A stretch of DNA of 64,000 nt, taken from contig CM030715.1 of the NCBI GenBank assembly GCA_017979445.1, forward strand, positions 28,497,169-28,561,168, written 5' to 3'. The stretch comes from Akebia trifoliata. Taxonomy: Eukaryota > Streptophyta > Magnoliopsida > Ranunculales > Lardizabalaceae. Position 1 is the stretch's first letter. Every line of letters starts with the position of its first letter. This document shows positions 23,773 to 34,852 of the stretch, piece after piece. The position numbers were made by a program, and so were the translations under genes. Below the pieces are notes generated by a model that did no database searches, was not told the origin of the DNA, and saw only the letters and a program-made list of their open reading frames with translations.

Positions 23773-23951
23773 AGCACGAAGGCTGGAGTGACATTGGATT
23801 TCACTACGATTCTCTCATTTCTAACGTAGAGTGCATGCATAAGCATAGATGCTTTTAACTCGTATTTCGAGAAAATAATCTATCGTTATGTGTGCACCCT
23901 GTGTCAAAAAATGTGAGAATCACAGTCAATGTCAATGTCTCGCTAACACAA
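23773..23951. mobile_element. MITE of the GTGCTGGAGTGAC family, diverged copy
   Basis: The left end AGCACGAAGGCTGGAGTGAC faces a right end whose reverse complement is GAGTTGTGTTAGCGAGACAT. Weaker than the copy at 24105-24323. Confidence 0.45.
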
Positions 23952-24104
23952 CTCATTTTATTGGGAAGGGGACACTATTGGATCTTGAGTTTTTTAAGTA
24001 AAAGCTATGAAACTAACTGACACAAAATAATTGGATTGGCGGAATTTGTCCCTGGTGTACAGCTCGTTAGGCTAATAAAAAGCTATCTCCAATAAAAGAT
24101 AAAG

Positions 24105-24323
24105 GAGTTGTGTTGGAGTGACATCGACAACATTTCCCACATGGAAAATGCTGGAATGACACAAATTATTTACTGCGATTCTCACAAGTCTGATGTGGGA
24201 TGTGCACATAATCATAGATGTAATTCTTTGCGATACAAGTAAAAACTATCTATGATTATGTATGCATCTCCACATTAGAATTGTAAGAAGCACAGTAAAT
24301 CCTATGTCACTCCATCACGACTC
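24105..24323. mobile_element. MITE of the GTGCTGGAGTGAC family, 219 bp
   Basis: Terminal inverted repeats of 20 bp: GAGTTGTGTTGGAGTGACAT left and GAGTCGTGATGGAGTGACAT right (reverse complement), two mismatches. The interior is also partly palindromic (CATAATCATAGATG...CTATGATTATGTATG). Confidence 0.7.
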
Positions 24324-24473
24324 TTCCCACTTTGGTGTGCACAGAATCATAGATGCTTTTAACCCATATCAATGAAAGCATTTATGATTTTGTACACACG
24401 TCCACATTAACAAGGTGTGAAAGTATGTCATTTTCAACGCAAAACATAAATATAACACTTTATGAAGGTGAAT

Positions 24474-24747
24474 CACTACATGAAAATTGAAAAATTTGAT
24501 GGAAAAAATTGACGGGCCAAGGCCCACGAATTTTAGAAAATAAATTTTGACGTTTTAGGACCATCAAAATTCTTGATTTTCCTATATTTGATGGTTTAGA
24601 GCTATCAAATTTCTCTAATCTTTCATTAATTTGATAGTTTCGACCCATCGAAAAAAAAATTTAACGCCAATTTGAACCCTTGGTCCATTGAATTTTATAA
24701 AATTTGATGGCCTAGGACAGTCAAATTTGGGCTTTTTTCACATTGTG
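24474..24747. mobile_element. CACTA-like MITE, 274 bp, AAT target duplication
   Basis: The left end CACTACATGAAAATTG faces a right end whose reverse complement is CACAATGTGAAAAAAG. The 3-bp flank AAT is the same on both sides (24471-24473, 24748-24750). The interior repeats AAATTTGATGG-type motifs in both orientations. A sister copy lies at 39876-40151. Confidence 0.7.
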
Positions 24748-25280
24748 AATGTCGTGTTAGGGATTTAGGACTATTTAATCGAATTGATTTTCGTTAATCA
24801 TGATGTAAAAGAAATGCCTAAACCAACAGATAAAATTTTTGAATTAGAGTTTTTTGTATTTGTTGTTGTTGTTACATATATTTAAAAAAGAAAAAAGAAA
24901 AAAGAAAAAAGAAAAAAAAAAAGAAAGACTTGCTATTCAAACCGTGAATTTTATTTATTGAACCCTAATTTCTTAAATCATTTATCACATCCTAATTAAA
25001 TATTACATCACAATCTTCAAACATTAAGTACAAAGGTTTGACTGAAATATTCGTTTTTGATAAGTAAGGTTTGACTGAAATTATAATTTTAATATTACAA
25101 AATATTATAACACTCATTCAAACAATTTCAGTAGTTCGTTTACAATTATGATTAGCCTCATATAAAATCCAAAACCCAAAAAAAAAAAGAAATGCACAAA
25201 AAAAATAAAAAAATAAAAAAAATGAAAGAGCAAACTAAAAAATTGAAAGAGTTTCTATTGCCACCCACATGTTTCACTTA
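24748..25280. other. AT-rich intergenic DNA with A-rich tracts
   Basis: No genes. A GAAAAAA-type run at about 24886-24925 and further A-runs near 25180-25240 are simple repeats. Confidence 0.5.
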
Positions 25281-26372
25281 GGTGCTGTTTGTTAAACTGA
25301 AAAAAATAAGTGCTGAATAGCATTAAGCGCTGAAACTTATAAGCGCTGAATTTAAATGCTAAAAAAGTTGTTTGTTTAGATGCTGAATCATGTTTGTTAC
25401 ACATTGCTGAAACTGATAAATTGTCTTTGTTACCCTTACAATCATATTATACATTGTTTGCATGTTTTAAATGCTTATTTATTATCAAACACAATAAAAT
25501 ATATTATTTCTTATAAAATTAAAATACAATTTATTTTTAAATAATAAATAATACTCAAATCTTCAATTTATAAATAATAATTTCTATTTATAAAAGCCCA
25601 CAAATTTCAAATTAAAAATAATAATGTCATACAAGTCACCAAAATTTGAAATCAACTTTAAAAAGAACTTAATTTTTTATGAATAATTTTCGATGGAAAT
25701 GAAGGATGTGTAATTATAAAAGTACCCTATGAATTAATAAGGGCAACCCACACTATAGCCATTTTTTGTTTTGTTTTATATGGATTAAAATTTTTGGAGT
25801 GACCAAATTTTTAGTGAGGATAATTTATATGGTCTAGAGATCATCCTCACCAAAAATCAGTTTATTTTGAAACTTCTAACTCGTTAAAAATAGTTTAAAA
25901 AAAAAAAATGGACAATTTACGATTCTTGAACTTGTTTTGATAGGGTTAAAAGTTTCAAGATGTGCTGATTTTTTGTGAGAATGATCTCCTCATTGTAGAG
26001 ATCATCCTCACCAAAAATCAACTCATTCCAAAAATTTTAACCCATATAAGACAAAATAATTTAGCTATGGTGTGGGTTTATTAATTTGTGGGGCGTCTAT
26101 ATACTTATCCATGGGATATAAGAGGTAATATCCTTTTAAGAATAAGGGCATAGTTGTCCATGCTCAAAAAAACAAAGGGCATACTTGTCCGTGTTGAAAA
26201 AGCGAAGTGCTTACCGCTTCAGCACTTTTTTTCAGCATCAAAATAGTGCTGAATTTTTTCCACTTATTTTCAGCAATAAGCACGAGTAAACAAACGCGCT
26301 ATTTTGACAAAAGTGCTGAATTTAATTTTTTTCAACAATAAACACTGAAAAATAGCGCAAACAAACACCACC
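25281..26372. mobile_element. Tourist/Harbinger-like element, 1092 bp, TTA target duplication
   Basis: The left end GGTGCTGTTTGTT and the right end (reverse complement GGTGGTGTTTGTT) match at 12 of 13 and resemble PIF/Harbinger termini. TTA flanks both sides (25278-25280, 26373-26375), the superfamily's target site. Subterminal AGTGCTGAA/TTCAGCACT motifs recur. No transposase is present, and a 330-bp hairpin MITE is nested inside. Confidence 0.7.
25747..26076. mobile_element. Two-hairpin MITE nested in the Tourist-like element, 330 bp
   Basis: Outer ends CCCACACTATAGCC and (reverse complement) CCCACACCATAGCT enclose two hairpin modules: GTGAGGATAATTTATAT...GAGATCATCCTCACC and GTGAGAATGATCTCC...GAGATCATCCTCACC. 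The spacer between them carries GATTCTTGAACTTG as in other family members. Unlike most members it is not in a (TA)n tract. Confidence 0.7.
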
Positions 26373-27362
26373 TTATTCTCAATCATTCTTATATATTTTA
26401 TTTTAATTGGAGTGTGATAAGTAAAAGTTGGGGTGCCAATATCTATTTTCTATAATAAGAGGACCAAACAATTATTAACAATGCTTGAGTGACTGGGAAG
26501 GATACTGAGCTGACCTCGTTGTATGCAATGAACCATAAATACTTTTCCTCCTACATGAAAAACACTTATGGCTTGGTGCACAGCTTCACATTAGTGCAAC
26601 ATTGAATGCATTGTCATAGAAAATCACTTTAGCATTATCCAACAATCGTGATAACTTAAAAAAGATACTCGAAATTCACTCAACTACTGAGAAGCATAGA
26701 TACAAATCTATGGCTCCATAAATATGCCACGTCAGTTGAGTGAATTTCGATCAAACCCTTTTTGAGCTAGTTTAGCATGACTCTATTCGATAATTATGGG
26801 TGGTGGACTAAAACAAAGTGTAATGTTTTTTGGGACAATGATTGCAAAGACCTATTTTTTGACAATATGTACAAAAAAGTCATTTCTAAAAAAATATGAA
26901 ATCTTTAGTACTCAATTTATTAAACATTAGTCTAAAAATGCTTTTTGAAGTTTAAAGAAACATGTTTATTTGAGAATAGTTAAGGTACTCTTATGTTTTA
27001 TAATTAATGACATGCCTCTTAACTGTGGCCATCTCTTAAAAATCAATTAAAAAGAACTTGTTTCTCTTATCAAAATTAGTAATCTTTAAATCACATAGAT
27101 GATGACTACACAATGATGATGATGGAGATGAGTATGATTATCATCAAACTGATTTGGTCTATGTATATTAGATTTATTAGAACACATAAATAATCTTAAA
27201 TAATTAAAACATAGTTTTTAAACTTGACTTGAATATTTATCGAATTGATTCAACTAAAAAATTAGCAAGTCGACACAATTGAGTCAAATAAAATTATATT
27301 GAATTTATGAATAATTTTTAATAAATAAAATATTTTTTATTTTTATTTTTCACATAAATATT
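26373..27362. other. Intergenic DNA with a short inverted repeat
   Basis: No gene seen. At about 26669-26750, CGAAATTCACTCAAC pairs with GTTGAGTGAATTTCG, a small MITE-like hairpin. The rest is AT-rich. Confidence 0.5.
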
Positions 27363-28535
27363 AATAACTAAATAAATTGATCAAGTTTTTTATTCGACTT
27401 CCTATATTTTTAGATCAAATACTTTGTAAAGTCTTCAAATAATCTTTAATAGACTAATATTTTATTAAGTGGGATTTAAATGGTCCAAATTTTTTACTAG
27501 GGAACTATTCAATACTTATTCTCAATAATAGTCCTTGAGAGTCATTCTCCCATGTTTTGTTGCCTACACAACCCTAACAACCATTGACATGTGGTGCAAA
27601 TAACATCAGCAATAGAGAGAATTTTTCTCTCCTGTGTGCATGTCTTCTGACCACAAATTTCAATATTGAGAATCAAAATCTTAAAAATGGTCATTGAGAT
27701 CACCTAGATTATCACATTGTCAATATAACATCACAGTCTTTTAGATTTTATGAAAAAGTTAATATTTACAAAAAATTAAAAAACTAATATTTTTCGAGTT
27801 CAATCCATGGAATTGAAAATGGACAATTAATGAGTACTCAATTTAAAATTAAAATTTAGTAGTGAAAAATAAAGGTTTTTTTTAATAACTAAATAAATTG
27901 GTCAAGTTTTTTATTTGATTCCCTATATTTTTAGATCAAATACTTTCTAAAATTGTAAAAATTGCATTTTAGATATTTTTTTTTTCATTTTTTTAATAAC
28001 TAAATAAATTGGTGAAGTTTTTTATTTGATTCTTTATATTTTTAGATCAAATACTTTGTAAAGTTGTTAAAAAGGCATTTTAGGTATTTTTCTTAAAAAA
28101 TCTTCAAAAGATCTCTACTAGACTAATATTTGGTAAATGAAACTTAAATGGTCTAAATTTTTTATTAAGGAACTATTGAGTACATGTTTTTAATAAAGAA
28201 TCTTTGAGAATCAGTCTCCCATCTTTTGTTGCCCTCACATCCCAACAACCATTGACATATGGTACAAATAACATCAGCAATAGATAGAATTTCTCTCTCT
28301 TGTGTGCACGTCATAAATTTAAATTTTGAAATTCAAAATCTTAAAAATGATCATTAGACCGTATGGATTATCACATTGTCAAAATCTAACATCATAACCT
28401 TTTAAATTTTATGAAAAAGCTCATATTCAAAAAAATAAAAAAAAACAATATTTTTCGAACTTGATCTATAAAATAAAAAATGGACAAGTTAGTGAATCCT
28501 CAACTTAAAATTAAAATTTCACACTGAAAAATTAA
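27363..28535. repeat. Tandem duplication upstream of the P450 gene
   Basis: A unit starting TAACTAAATAAATTG occurs at about 27363, 27887 and 27993. The first and third units continue for about 500 bp with shared words AACATCAGCAATAGA, TTATCACATTGTCAA and ATTTTATGAAAAAG; the middle unit stops after about 105 bp. The last copy ends about 270 bp before the P450 start codon, so the duplication may affect its promoter. Confidence 0.8.
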
Positions 28536-28807
28536 GTTTTTTATTATTTTTATTATTTTTTTATTTTAAATTCGTAAAATTTCCTCCTCTGCACCCCCAT
28601 GGCATCGGATCATGTTTTGTTGATCCGATCATAAAATTTTCGTTTTCAACTATGGCAAAAGAAATTTCATCTGTTATTGCTAACGTCATTTACGCCACAT
28701 GTCAAGTGGCTGTTGAGATGCACGATATGGTAGATTTTGGCCTATCAATACCAACCAAGTAATGATCTTCAATTCTCCTTCCCCAAGTCTCAACCTCTCA
28801 CTCACAC
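28536..28807 (+). promoter_or_regulatory. Proximal promoter and leader of the P450 gene
   Basis: This is 272 bp of unique sequence between the duplicated block and the start codon. An AT-rich stretch (TTATTATTTTTATT) lies at its left edge, and a pyrimidine-rich leader (TTCAATTCTCCTTCCCC) precedes the ATG. No single convincing TATA box can be fixed. Confidence 0.35.
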
Positions 28808-31800
28808 ATGGAGCTTTTCTTCATTTCTTTCTCTCTTCTTCTCTTCTTTGTCTCTCTTTCTTTTACCCTAATTTCTTATAAACGAAAAGGCGGAGACACC
28901 ACCGCTGCCACAAAGCTTCCGCCCGGAAGTTATGGATGGCCCTTTATAGGCGAATCTCTTGAATTCCTATACGGAAATCACGAGAAATTCGTGGGAGATA
29001 GAATGCGAAAACACTCCCCCAAAATCTTCAAAACTACAATACTTGGTGAGCCCACAGCAGTAATTTGCGGCCATGACGGTAACAAATTCCTATTCTCCAA
29101 CGAGCAAAAGCTCGTAGCTGTATGGCGCCCTCATTCCATGCAGAAACTCTTTCGAAGCTATAAAGCAAATGTTCCCGCAGCCACCCCTGTTGCAGCACAA
29201 CAAAGAACCGAAGTGTCGCCCATGTTACGAACTTCAGGATTCCTCAAACCTGAAGCCCTAATGAGGTACTTAGGTAAAATGGATTTACTTACAAAACAAC
29301 ATTTACAGATTTATTGGGAAGGTAGAGATCAGGTGAATGTCTCCCCTCTCTCAAAGAAATTTACGTTAACATTGGCTTGTTGTTACTTATTGGGCCTCGA
29401 TGACCATGATCGTGTCACGAAGCTAGTTAATAAATTCGATTGTATGACCGCTGGGCTTCATTCGATTCCATTGAATTTCCCTGGGACGATATTTTATAGA
29501 GCCAATAAGGCCGCTGGTGAAATTAGGAAGGAACTTCAGTTGGTGATTAAGGAGAAGAAATTAGTTGCAAATTCTAGAGGAGATTCAATGCATGATGTTG
29601 TTTCACATATGATTGTTGCAACCGATTCGAATGGAAGATTATTGCCCGAGATCGAGATCGAGATCGTGGATAGGGTGATGGGTTATCTTGTTGCAGGATA
29701 TAGCACTGTTGCTACTGCTATAACATTCTTAATGAAGTATATTGGAGAGCAGCCTCAAGTCTATGAGAAGATCCTAAGTGGTAAAATTACTTGAAATTTT
29801 CTTTTGAGTTTATTTAAAGTTTCAAATTAATTTTTAATTTTTAGAAGCTTTCAAAATCATTGAATCTTTGGCATAGTTAAAGGGTAAGTAGTATTTAATT
29901 ATTTGGAAAATTTACCAAAACATGCACTACATATTGATTATTTACCAAATTGGTAAACTATACATCTTACTTTTGAAAATGGTAATTTATCATTTTCGGA
30001 AATATTTTATTTTAACAAAACGGTAAAAACAATAATTTTCACATTTTTACTATTGAAAATACCCTTTTTATCGGAAGGATCTTTCTGACATGAGATCAGA
30101 ATGTATTTTATATAATGTCAAAAGGATCTTCCTGACAAAAAAGATATTTTTGATAGAAAAAATATGAAAATTACTATTTTTACCATTTTGGTAAAATAAA
30201 ATATATTTGAAAATGGTAAATTACCATTTTAGTATCTTGGATTTTTTTTTTCCTTCTCTTAAAATAAGTTGAATCTTAGATTTATTTAAAGGGTAATCAG
30301 TATTTATCCTCTTGTATTAATAGCCCTCTTGTGTTTTTTTCTTCTTGAAATCAATTGAATCTTTGGCATGTTTTGAAGGTAGGTAGAATTTCTTGTCCTA
30401 CTTTGGACAACTTTTTTATATTATATCCGATGCCACACCAATGCAAAATACTTATATTTTACTTTCAATTTATCTCACTTTGAAGCGGATAGTCCGCTTC
30501 AAATTTTGAAGAAGCCCTCCTCGTTATCAAACACATGGCATTTTACATTTATTTCACTACTAACATTTCCACGAAAATTTGAAACACCGCTTAGAAATGC
30601 CACGTGTAATCCAATGGTGAGGGCTGCTTCAAAATTTTGAAGGTGGCTGCCCACTTCAAAGTTTTTTCCATGTTCAACTCTTCGCCTCATCTCCCCATTT
30701 CTTCTTCATCTTCCCTTGGAAACAATGTCGGATGAGAAAGATGAGGAGGTGTAGAAAAGTGAAGATTTTAGGGATTTGATTGTCATCGAGATTGTGTTTT
30801 CTGTGTGGATATGGAGGTGGAATTGTGCTTAAAGATGTTAAGATGTTGCCATTTTTGCCTTCGATTTGTTCCTCCATTATTGAAGTAGGTAGAATCTAAA
30901 AGAAGAGGATGAAAAATTATGGATATCTTTTGACATATTGAAGATTAATTGGTTTGAGAAAAAATAAGGGTTATTGACCGAGGTTGAAGATGAGCGATTT
31001 TTTATACGATTCGAAGATGAAAATCTAGGGTTGAAGACGAATGTGCTTGTGTTTGATAAATAATCAAGGGTTTTGCAACCATCTCCTCTTCTGTAAGTTA
31101 AAACTTTTTTTTTTTTTCAATAAAAAAATTAATTTATTAATTTTCATGATTTACTGGGTTTGAAAAAAAAAAAAAATCAAAGATTTTTTTTATCCGAATT
31201 TGAATCGAATAATATCGGATATTCGATTTGTTAATCGAATTCGAATTCGGAGTTTAATTTTCAATATCCGTTGGATTTCGAATTCGAATTTGGATGCTGA
31301 TTTTTTTTCGGATATGAGTTCATATATATGCAGATTTGATTCGATTCGTATCAGTTAACAACCCTAATATAGTGTTCAGAGGCCCTAAATAGAACCAAAC
31401 ATTTTTTCAATGTATGGGTTAGAAGTTTTGGAATGGGTTGATTTTTTGTGAGGATGATTTCTATGATGAGAAGTTTTGACACAATGTTTGGCTTTCTTTA
31501 GGGCCTCCGAACGCTTCCATATATATATGGGAGCGGTTCAGCAGTCCTAAAGTTTGCCAAATATTGTGCCAAACATTTTTTGTAAATCACTTTTGATGGG
31601 GTTAGAAGTTTTGGAATAGGCTGATTTTTTGTGAGGATGATCTCTATGGTAAAGAGATCATCCTCACCAAAAAATCAGAAGAGATCATCCTCACCAAAAA
31701 TTAGCTCATTTTGAAACTTCTAACCCTAATTTACAAGTTGAAGAATCGTGGACCGTCCAATTTTTGTAAATCACTTTTGGTGGGGTTAGAAGTTTTGTAA

Positions 31801-34547
31801 TAGGCTGATTTTTGGTGAGGATGATCTCCTCATCATAGAGATCATCCTCACAAAAAATCAGCTCATTCCAAAGCTTCTAAACCATGTTTTAAAAAATGTT
31901 TGGCAACCTTTAGGGCTGTTGAACTGCTCCATATATATATATATATATAGGGTGGCATTCAGAGGCCTTAAAGAGAGCCTAACATTTTTTTAATGAGAAT
32001 GGGCTGATTTTTAGTGAGAATGATCTCTACATCAAAAGTGGTTTACAAAAATCGAACGGTTCAAATTCTTCAACTTGTAAAGTAGGGTTAGAAGTTTTGG
32101 AATGAGCTGATTTTTGGTGAGGATGATTTCTTCACCATAGAGATCATCTTCATAAAAAATCTGCTCATTCTAACACTTCTAACCCCTAGTTGTTTGGCTC
32201 TTCTTAGGGCCTCAGAACGCTTCCATATATATATATTTGACAAATGCTAATCTGAATAAAAAATTTCACTCTCTATACTCGGTCAACATGGCAAGTGCAC
32301 ATAACCATAGATATTTTTTCTATGTATCCCAAAGAAAAAGATCTATGACTCTGTGCACTTGCCACGTCAATTGAGTGAGAATTTTCGAGTCATAATATCG
32401 CGAAGGGACATAAGTAAAAACTATCATTTTTCAAAATATAGGTTAGAAGTTTCGGATTGAGCTGATATTTTGTGAGGATGATCTTTATCATGAAAAGATT
32501 ACCCTCACAAAAAATCAGTCAAATTTGAACATTCTAACCCCATCAAAAGTGATTTAGAATGTGGACTGTCAATTTTTTACTAATAATTTTTAAGTCATGT
32601 TTTTATGGATTTAGAAGTATCAGATTGGGCTGATTTTTTGTGAAGGCAATCTTCTCATCATAGAGATCATTCTCACAAAAAATCAGCTCAATTCGAAACT
32701 TCTAATCTATATTTTGAAAAATGATTGTTTATATATATATTTTGGGTCCAATGGAATTCATAGTTATAGGAAGAAGTTCCATCAAATAGAGATTTTTTCT
32801 TTCGATCATATTTTGATTGTTAATACGATATATAAGGACCGTCTAATAATATATGAATATTGGACCTTTTGAGGCAATTATAGGTCTTGGAAGGCAATTT
32901 TGATTGGTCAATAAAACTATACTAAAATACAGCGCTTTTACAATTAGGCAATCTGATTTCTTCCCTTCGTTTATAAAAGTAGATTTGCCTTCATTTACTC
33001 TTGACATTGAATTTCCAACTTTAGGGAGTCGATTCATATAATATTTTATTTAATTAACATGAGAGGTGACTAAGGAACCCATTAACACAATCCACTACAA
33101 TAATACATGAACTTCCAAGCAAGGGGTGCACCCTATATTGGGCTAATATACTGTGGATATGACATTAATTTTCTCTACACTAATTCTAAGGCCTATTTGG
33201 AAATGTTCATTTTCAAAGTCAATCCAGACTTAATTCCAGTTCAAAGATGGTTCTCGACTGGTTTGGCTTCAATCACCAAATTAGTCATGTTATTTTGTTG
33301 TTTAATGAATAGATAGTTCTTCTCATTTTTTTCTTTCTCTCCTGCTGAATTGATTTGATTTTAAAATATATTTCAGAGTATTAAGAAATAACAATCATGT
33401 AGGTAAAAAAATTGTATGTCGGCTAGACAGTTATTGTTTAAAAGGTTCTTAATTACTAGAATGAACATCAGATCATCCTTGATTTTTAGATTCTCAAGCA
33501 GGTCTAGATACAAGAATGTGGGCCCACAATTGAGAGTATAAATATACATCTAAAATATTTTTTAATGAAGGGGTGTCGAGACCTGTAGGTCCCACTAGCT
33601 TGGGCGAGGGAATTGGCCTCTTAGAGCACCATTTCTCGCTCAAATCCCCAAGGGGCCTTAACTCCAGAACTCTCCATTTTGGAGGGAGGCCCGGGCCACC
33701 ATGACCAACTCTTGTTAGTTAAAATGTTTTTTGGTTTTTGAAAATAATCGAAAGGTCTTAACTGAACATTTCGAGACATTCCATAGAGTTATGAAACATT
33801 TAACATTTTTAAATCTATGTTTCATTTCGATGTTGGCCAAATTATGTCAAAACATTTTGAAACACATACATGGATACCAATTTTGAGGTATCCAAATAAC
33901 ATAGTTGTAATCTCTCTTTTAAATTTTTTTTTTCTTTTCCTGTGAATCAGAGCAAATAGAGATCACAAAATCAAAAGCATCTGGAGATGCACTTGATTGG
34001 AATGATCTACAAAAGATGAAGTACTCTTGGAATGTGGCAAATGAAGTAATGAGGCTCATACCACCTCTTCAAGGAACTTTCAGAGAAGCCTTAACTGACT
34101 TCACTTATGCAGGTTTTACAATTCCAAAGGGTTGGAAGGTACATGACTCGGAAAAAAAAAAATTCCATTATGAACTTTTTGATCAACTATGTTAATCAAC
34201 TAAGATCCCCAAGATACATGACGATACTAATTGATCACCCTTTATTTTCACAGATATATTGGACAGTAAGCTCAACAAGCAAGAATCCTAAGTACTTCCC
34301 AGAACCAGAAAAATTTGATCCCTTGAGATATGAAGGAAATGGAACTGATCCTTATGCATTTGTTCCTTTTGGAGGAGGACCTCGAATGTGTCCTGGCAAA
34401 GAGTATGCTCGAGTCGCGATACTCACTTTCCTTCATAATGCAGTGAAGAAGTTCAAATGGGAGGTTGTGTTTCCTAATGAGAAGATAATAGTAGGTATGA
34501 TGCCTACCCCAGCGAAAGGCCTTCCAGTTCGCCTTGGACATCACTAG
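28808..34547 (+). CDS. CYP716-like: Cytochrome P450, CYP716-like (triterpenoid oxidase type), three exons
   Basis: CYP716 enzymes (CYP85 clan) are ER-bound monooxygenases that mostly oxidise triterpene scaffolds. Exons: 28808-29780, 33951-34138 and 34254-34547, giving 484 residues, the family's normal length. All borders are GT-AG and the phases agree (1, then 0). Seen in order: a membrane anchor (residues 3-23), [14 protein letters not shown] (37-50), the K-helix ExxR as EVMR (356-359), the PERF-like PEKFDPLRY (405-413), and the haem loop [10 protein letters not shown] with Cys433. Oddities: the I-helix motif, usually an A/GG-x-D/E-T-T/S, reads AGYSTV (296-301) and lacks the acidic residue; a GAGATC triple repeat gives EIEIEI just before it; and the C-helix region ([11 protein letters not shown]) departs from the usual pattern. 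The substrate cannot be told, and activity is uncertain. Confidence 0.9.
29945..30240. repeat. Inverted repeat in P450 intron 1
   Basis: AAAATGGTAATTTATCATTTT at the left pairs loosely with AAAATGGTAAATTACCATTTT at about 30205-30230. Internal AAGGATCTTTCTGACA and AAGGATCTTCCTGACA repeat directly. MITE-like; ends not fixed. Confidence 0.5.
30479..30663. mobile_element. Inverted-repeat MITE in P450 intron 1, about 185 bp
   Basis: The left end CTTTGAAGCGGATAGTCCGC faces a right end whose reverse complement is CTTTGAAGTGGGCAGCCACC. Both continue with TTCAAA-TTTTGAAG-AGCCCTC. No target duplication determined. Confidence 0.65.
31371..31519. mobile_element. Short hairpin-family MITE abutting a (TA)n tract
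   Basis: The left end GTGTTCAGAGGCCCTAAAT and the right end GGCCTCCGAACGCTTCC (reverse complement GGAAGCGTTCGGAGGCC) match the family's GGCGTTC-type termini. It is internally deleted to 149 bp, with one half-hairpin left. A (TA)n tract of about 9 bases follows. Just left, near 31190-31370, GAATTCGAATTCG text ending AGTTAACAACCCTAATA looks like one end of a hAT MITE. Confidence 0.65.
31529..31930. mobile_element. Two-hairpin MITE between (TA)n tracts, 402 bp
   Basis: Ends GGGAGCGGTTCAGCAGTCCT and (reverse complement) GGAGCAGTTCAACAGCCCT. It lies between the (TA)n tract ending at 31528 and a longer one at 31931-31949. Two hairpins (GAGGATGATCTC arms facing GAGATCATCCTCAC arms) flank a spacer with AAGTTGAAGAATCGTGGACC. 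One hairpin arm is duplicated in place at about 31655-31700. Confidence 0.8.
31950..32224. mobile_element. Hairpin-family MITE between (TA)n tracts, 275 bp
   Basis: Ends GGGTGGCATTCAGAGGCC and (reverse complement) GGAAGCGTTCTGAGGCCC. It shares a (TA)n tract with the previous element on the left and has another on the right at 32225-32237. The first hairpin is partly deleted, the second complete. Confidence 0.75.
32270..32395. repeat. Inverted repeat in P450 intron 1
   Basis: AAATTTCACTCTCTATACTCGG-type text at the left pairs with CGTCAATTGAGTGAGAATTTT at the right. The centre has GTGCACATAACCATAGAT facing ATCTATGACTCTGTGCAC. It looks related to the hairpin at 26669-26750. Confidence 0.55.
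32420..32732. mobile_element. Two-hairpin MITE, 313 bp
   Basis: Ends ACTATCATTTTTCAAAATAT and (reverse complement) ACAATCATTTTTCAAAATAT. Two hairpin modules with the usual spacer (TCAAAAGTGATTTAGA). A (TA)n tract lies just right at 32731-32741. Confidence 0.7.
33570..33735 (+). mobile_element. SINE-like segment in P450 intron 1
   Basis: A possible B box CGCTCAAATCCCC at about 33632-33645 lies in a GC-richer block unlike the surrounding intron. No clear A box or target duplication. Tentative. Confidence 0.3.
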
Positions 34548-34592
34548 TAGGTAATGTTTCATAATATAATAGGTCATGTTTCATAGTTGTAT

Positions 34593-34852
34593 TGTTAGAT
34601 GAGATTAGGATTAGGATTGGATAAAGATTAATTTGAATTTGAATTTATAAATATCTCATGTATTTGATTTTAAGCATCAATGAGAAATTAATTAAAATCT
34701 TTTTGGGTTTAGTAGATTGACCATCTCGAATTGGTCAAGAGATCCGATCTGCCTTGAATCAGATCAATCTCTCATCTTCATTCACTTTTTATTTGTTTTT
34801 GTTATCTGATCATCATGATACGTTCTACGGTTGTATCATTTGGTATCAGAGC
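34593..34852 (+). mobile_element. LTR with primer-binding site (TRIM-like remnant) just after the P450
   Basis: A 246-bp block with TG...CA ends (TGTTAGATGAG to GGTTGTATCA, 34593-34838) is followed after two bases by TGGTATCAGAGC (34841-34852), the tRNA-Met primer site. This is a 5' LTR with the start of its internal region. No second LTR is found downstream, so the element is truncated, or its other LTR is too diverged to see. It begins 46 bp after the P450 stop codon, so it may form part of the 3' UTR. Confidence 0.72.

Larger units (their letters stand above)
29781..33950 (+). other. P450 intron 1, 4170 bp, filled with MITEs
   Basis: The donor is AGTG|GTAAAATT and the acceptor TGAATCAG|AGCAAATA; together they restore a Glu codon. 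The intron holds the inverted repeats and MITEs listed separately between about 29950 and 32732, plus a SINE-like segment at 33570-33735. Open frames within it (e.g. 33107-33316) are not coding. Confidence 0.88.
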
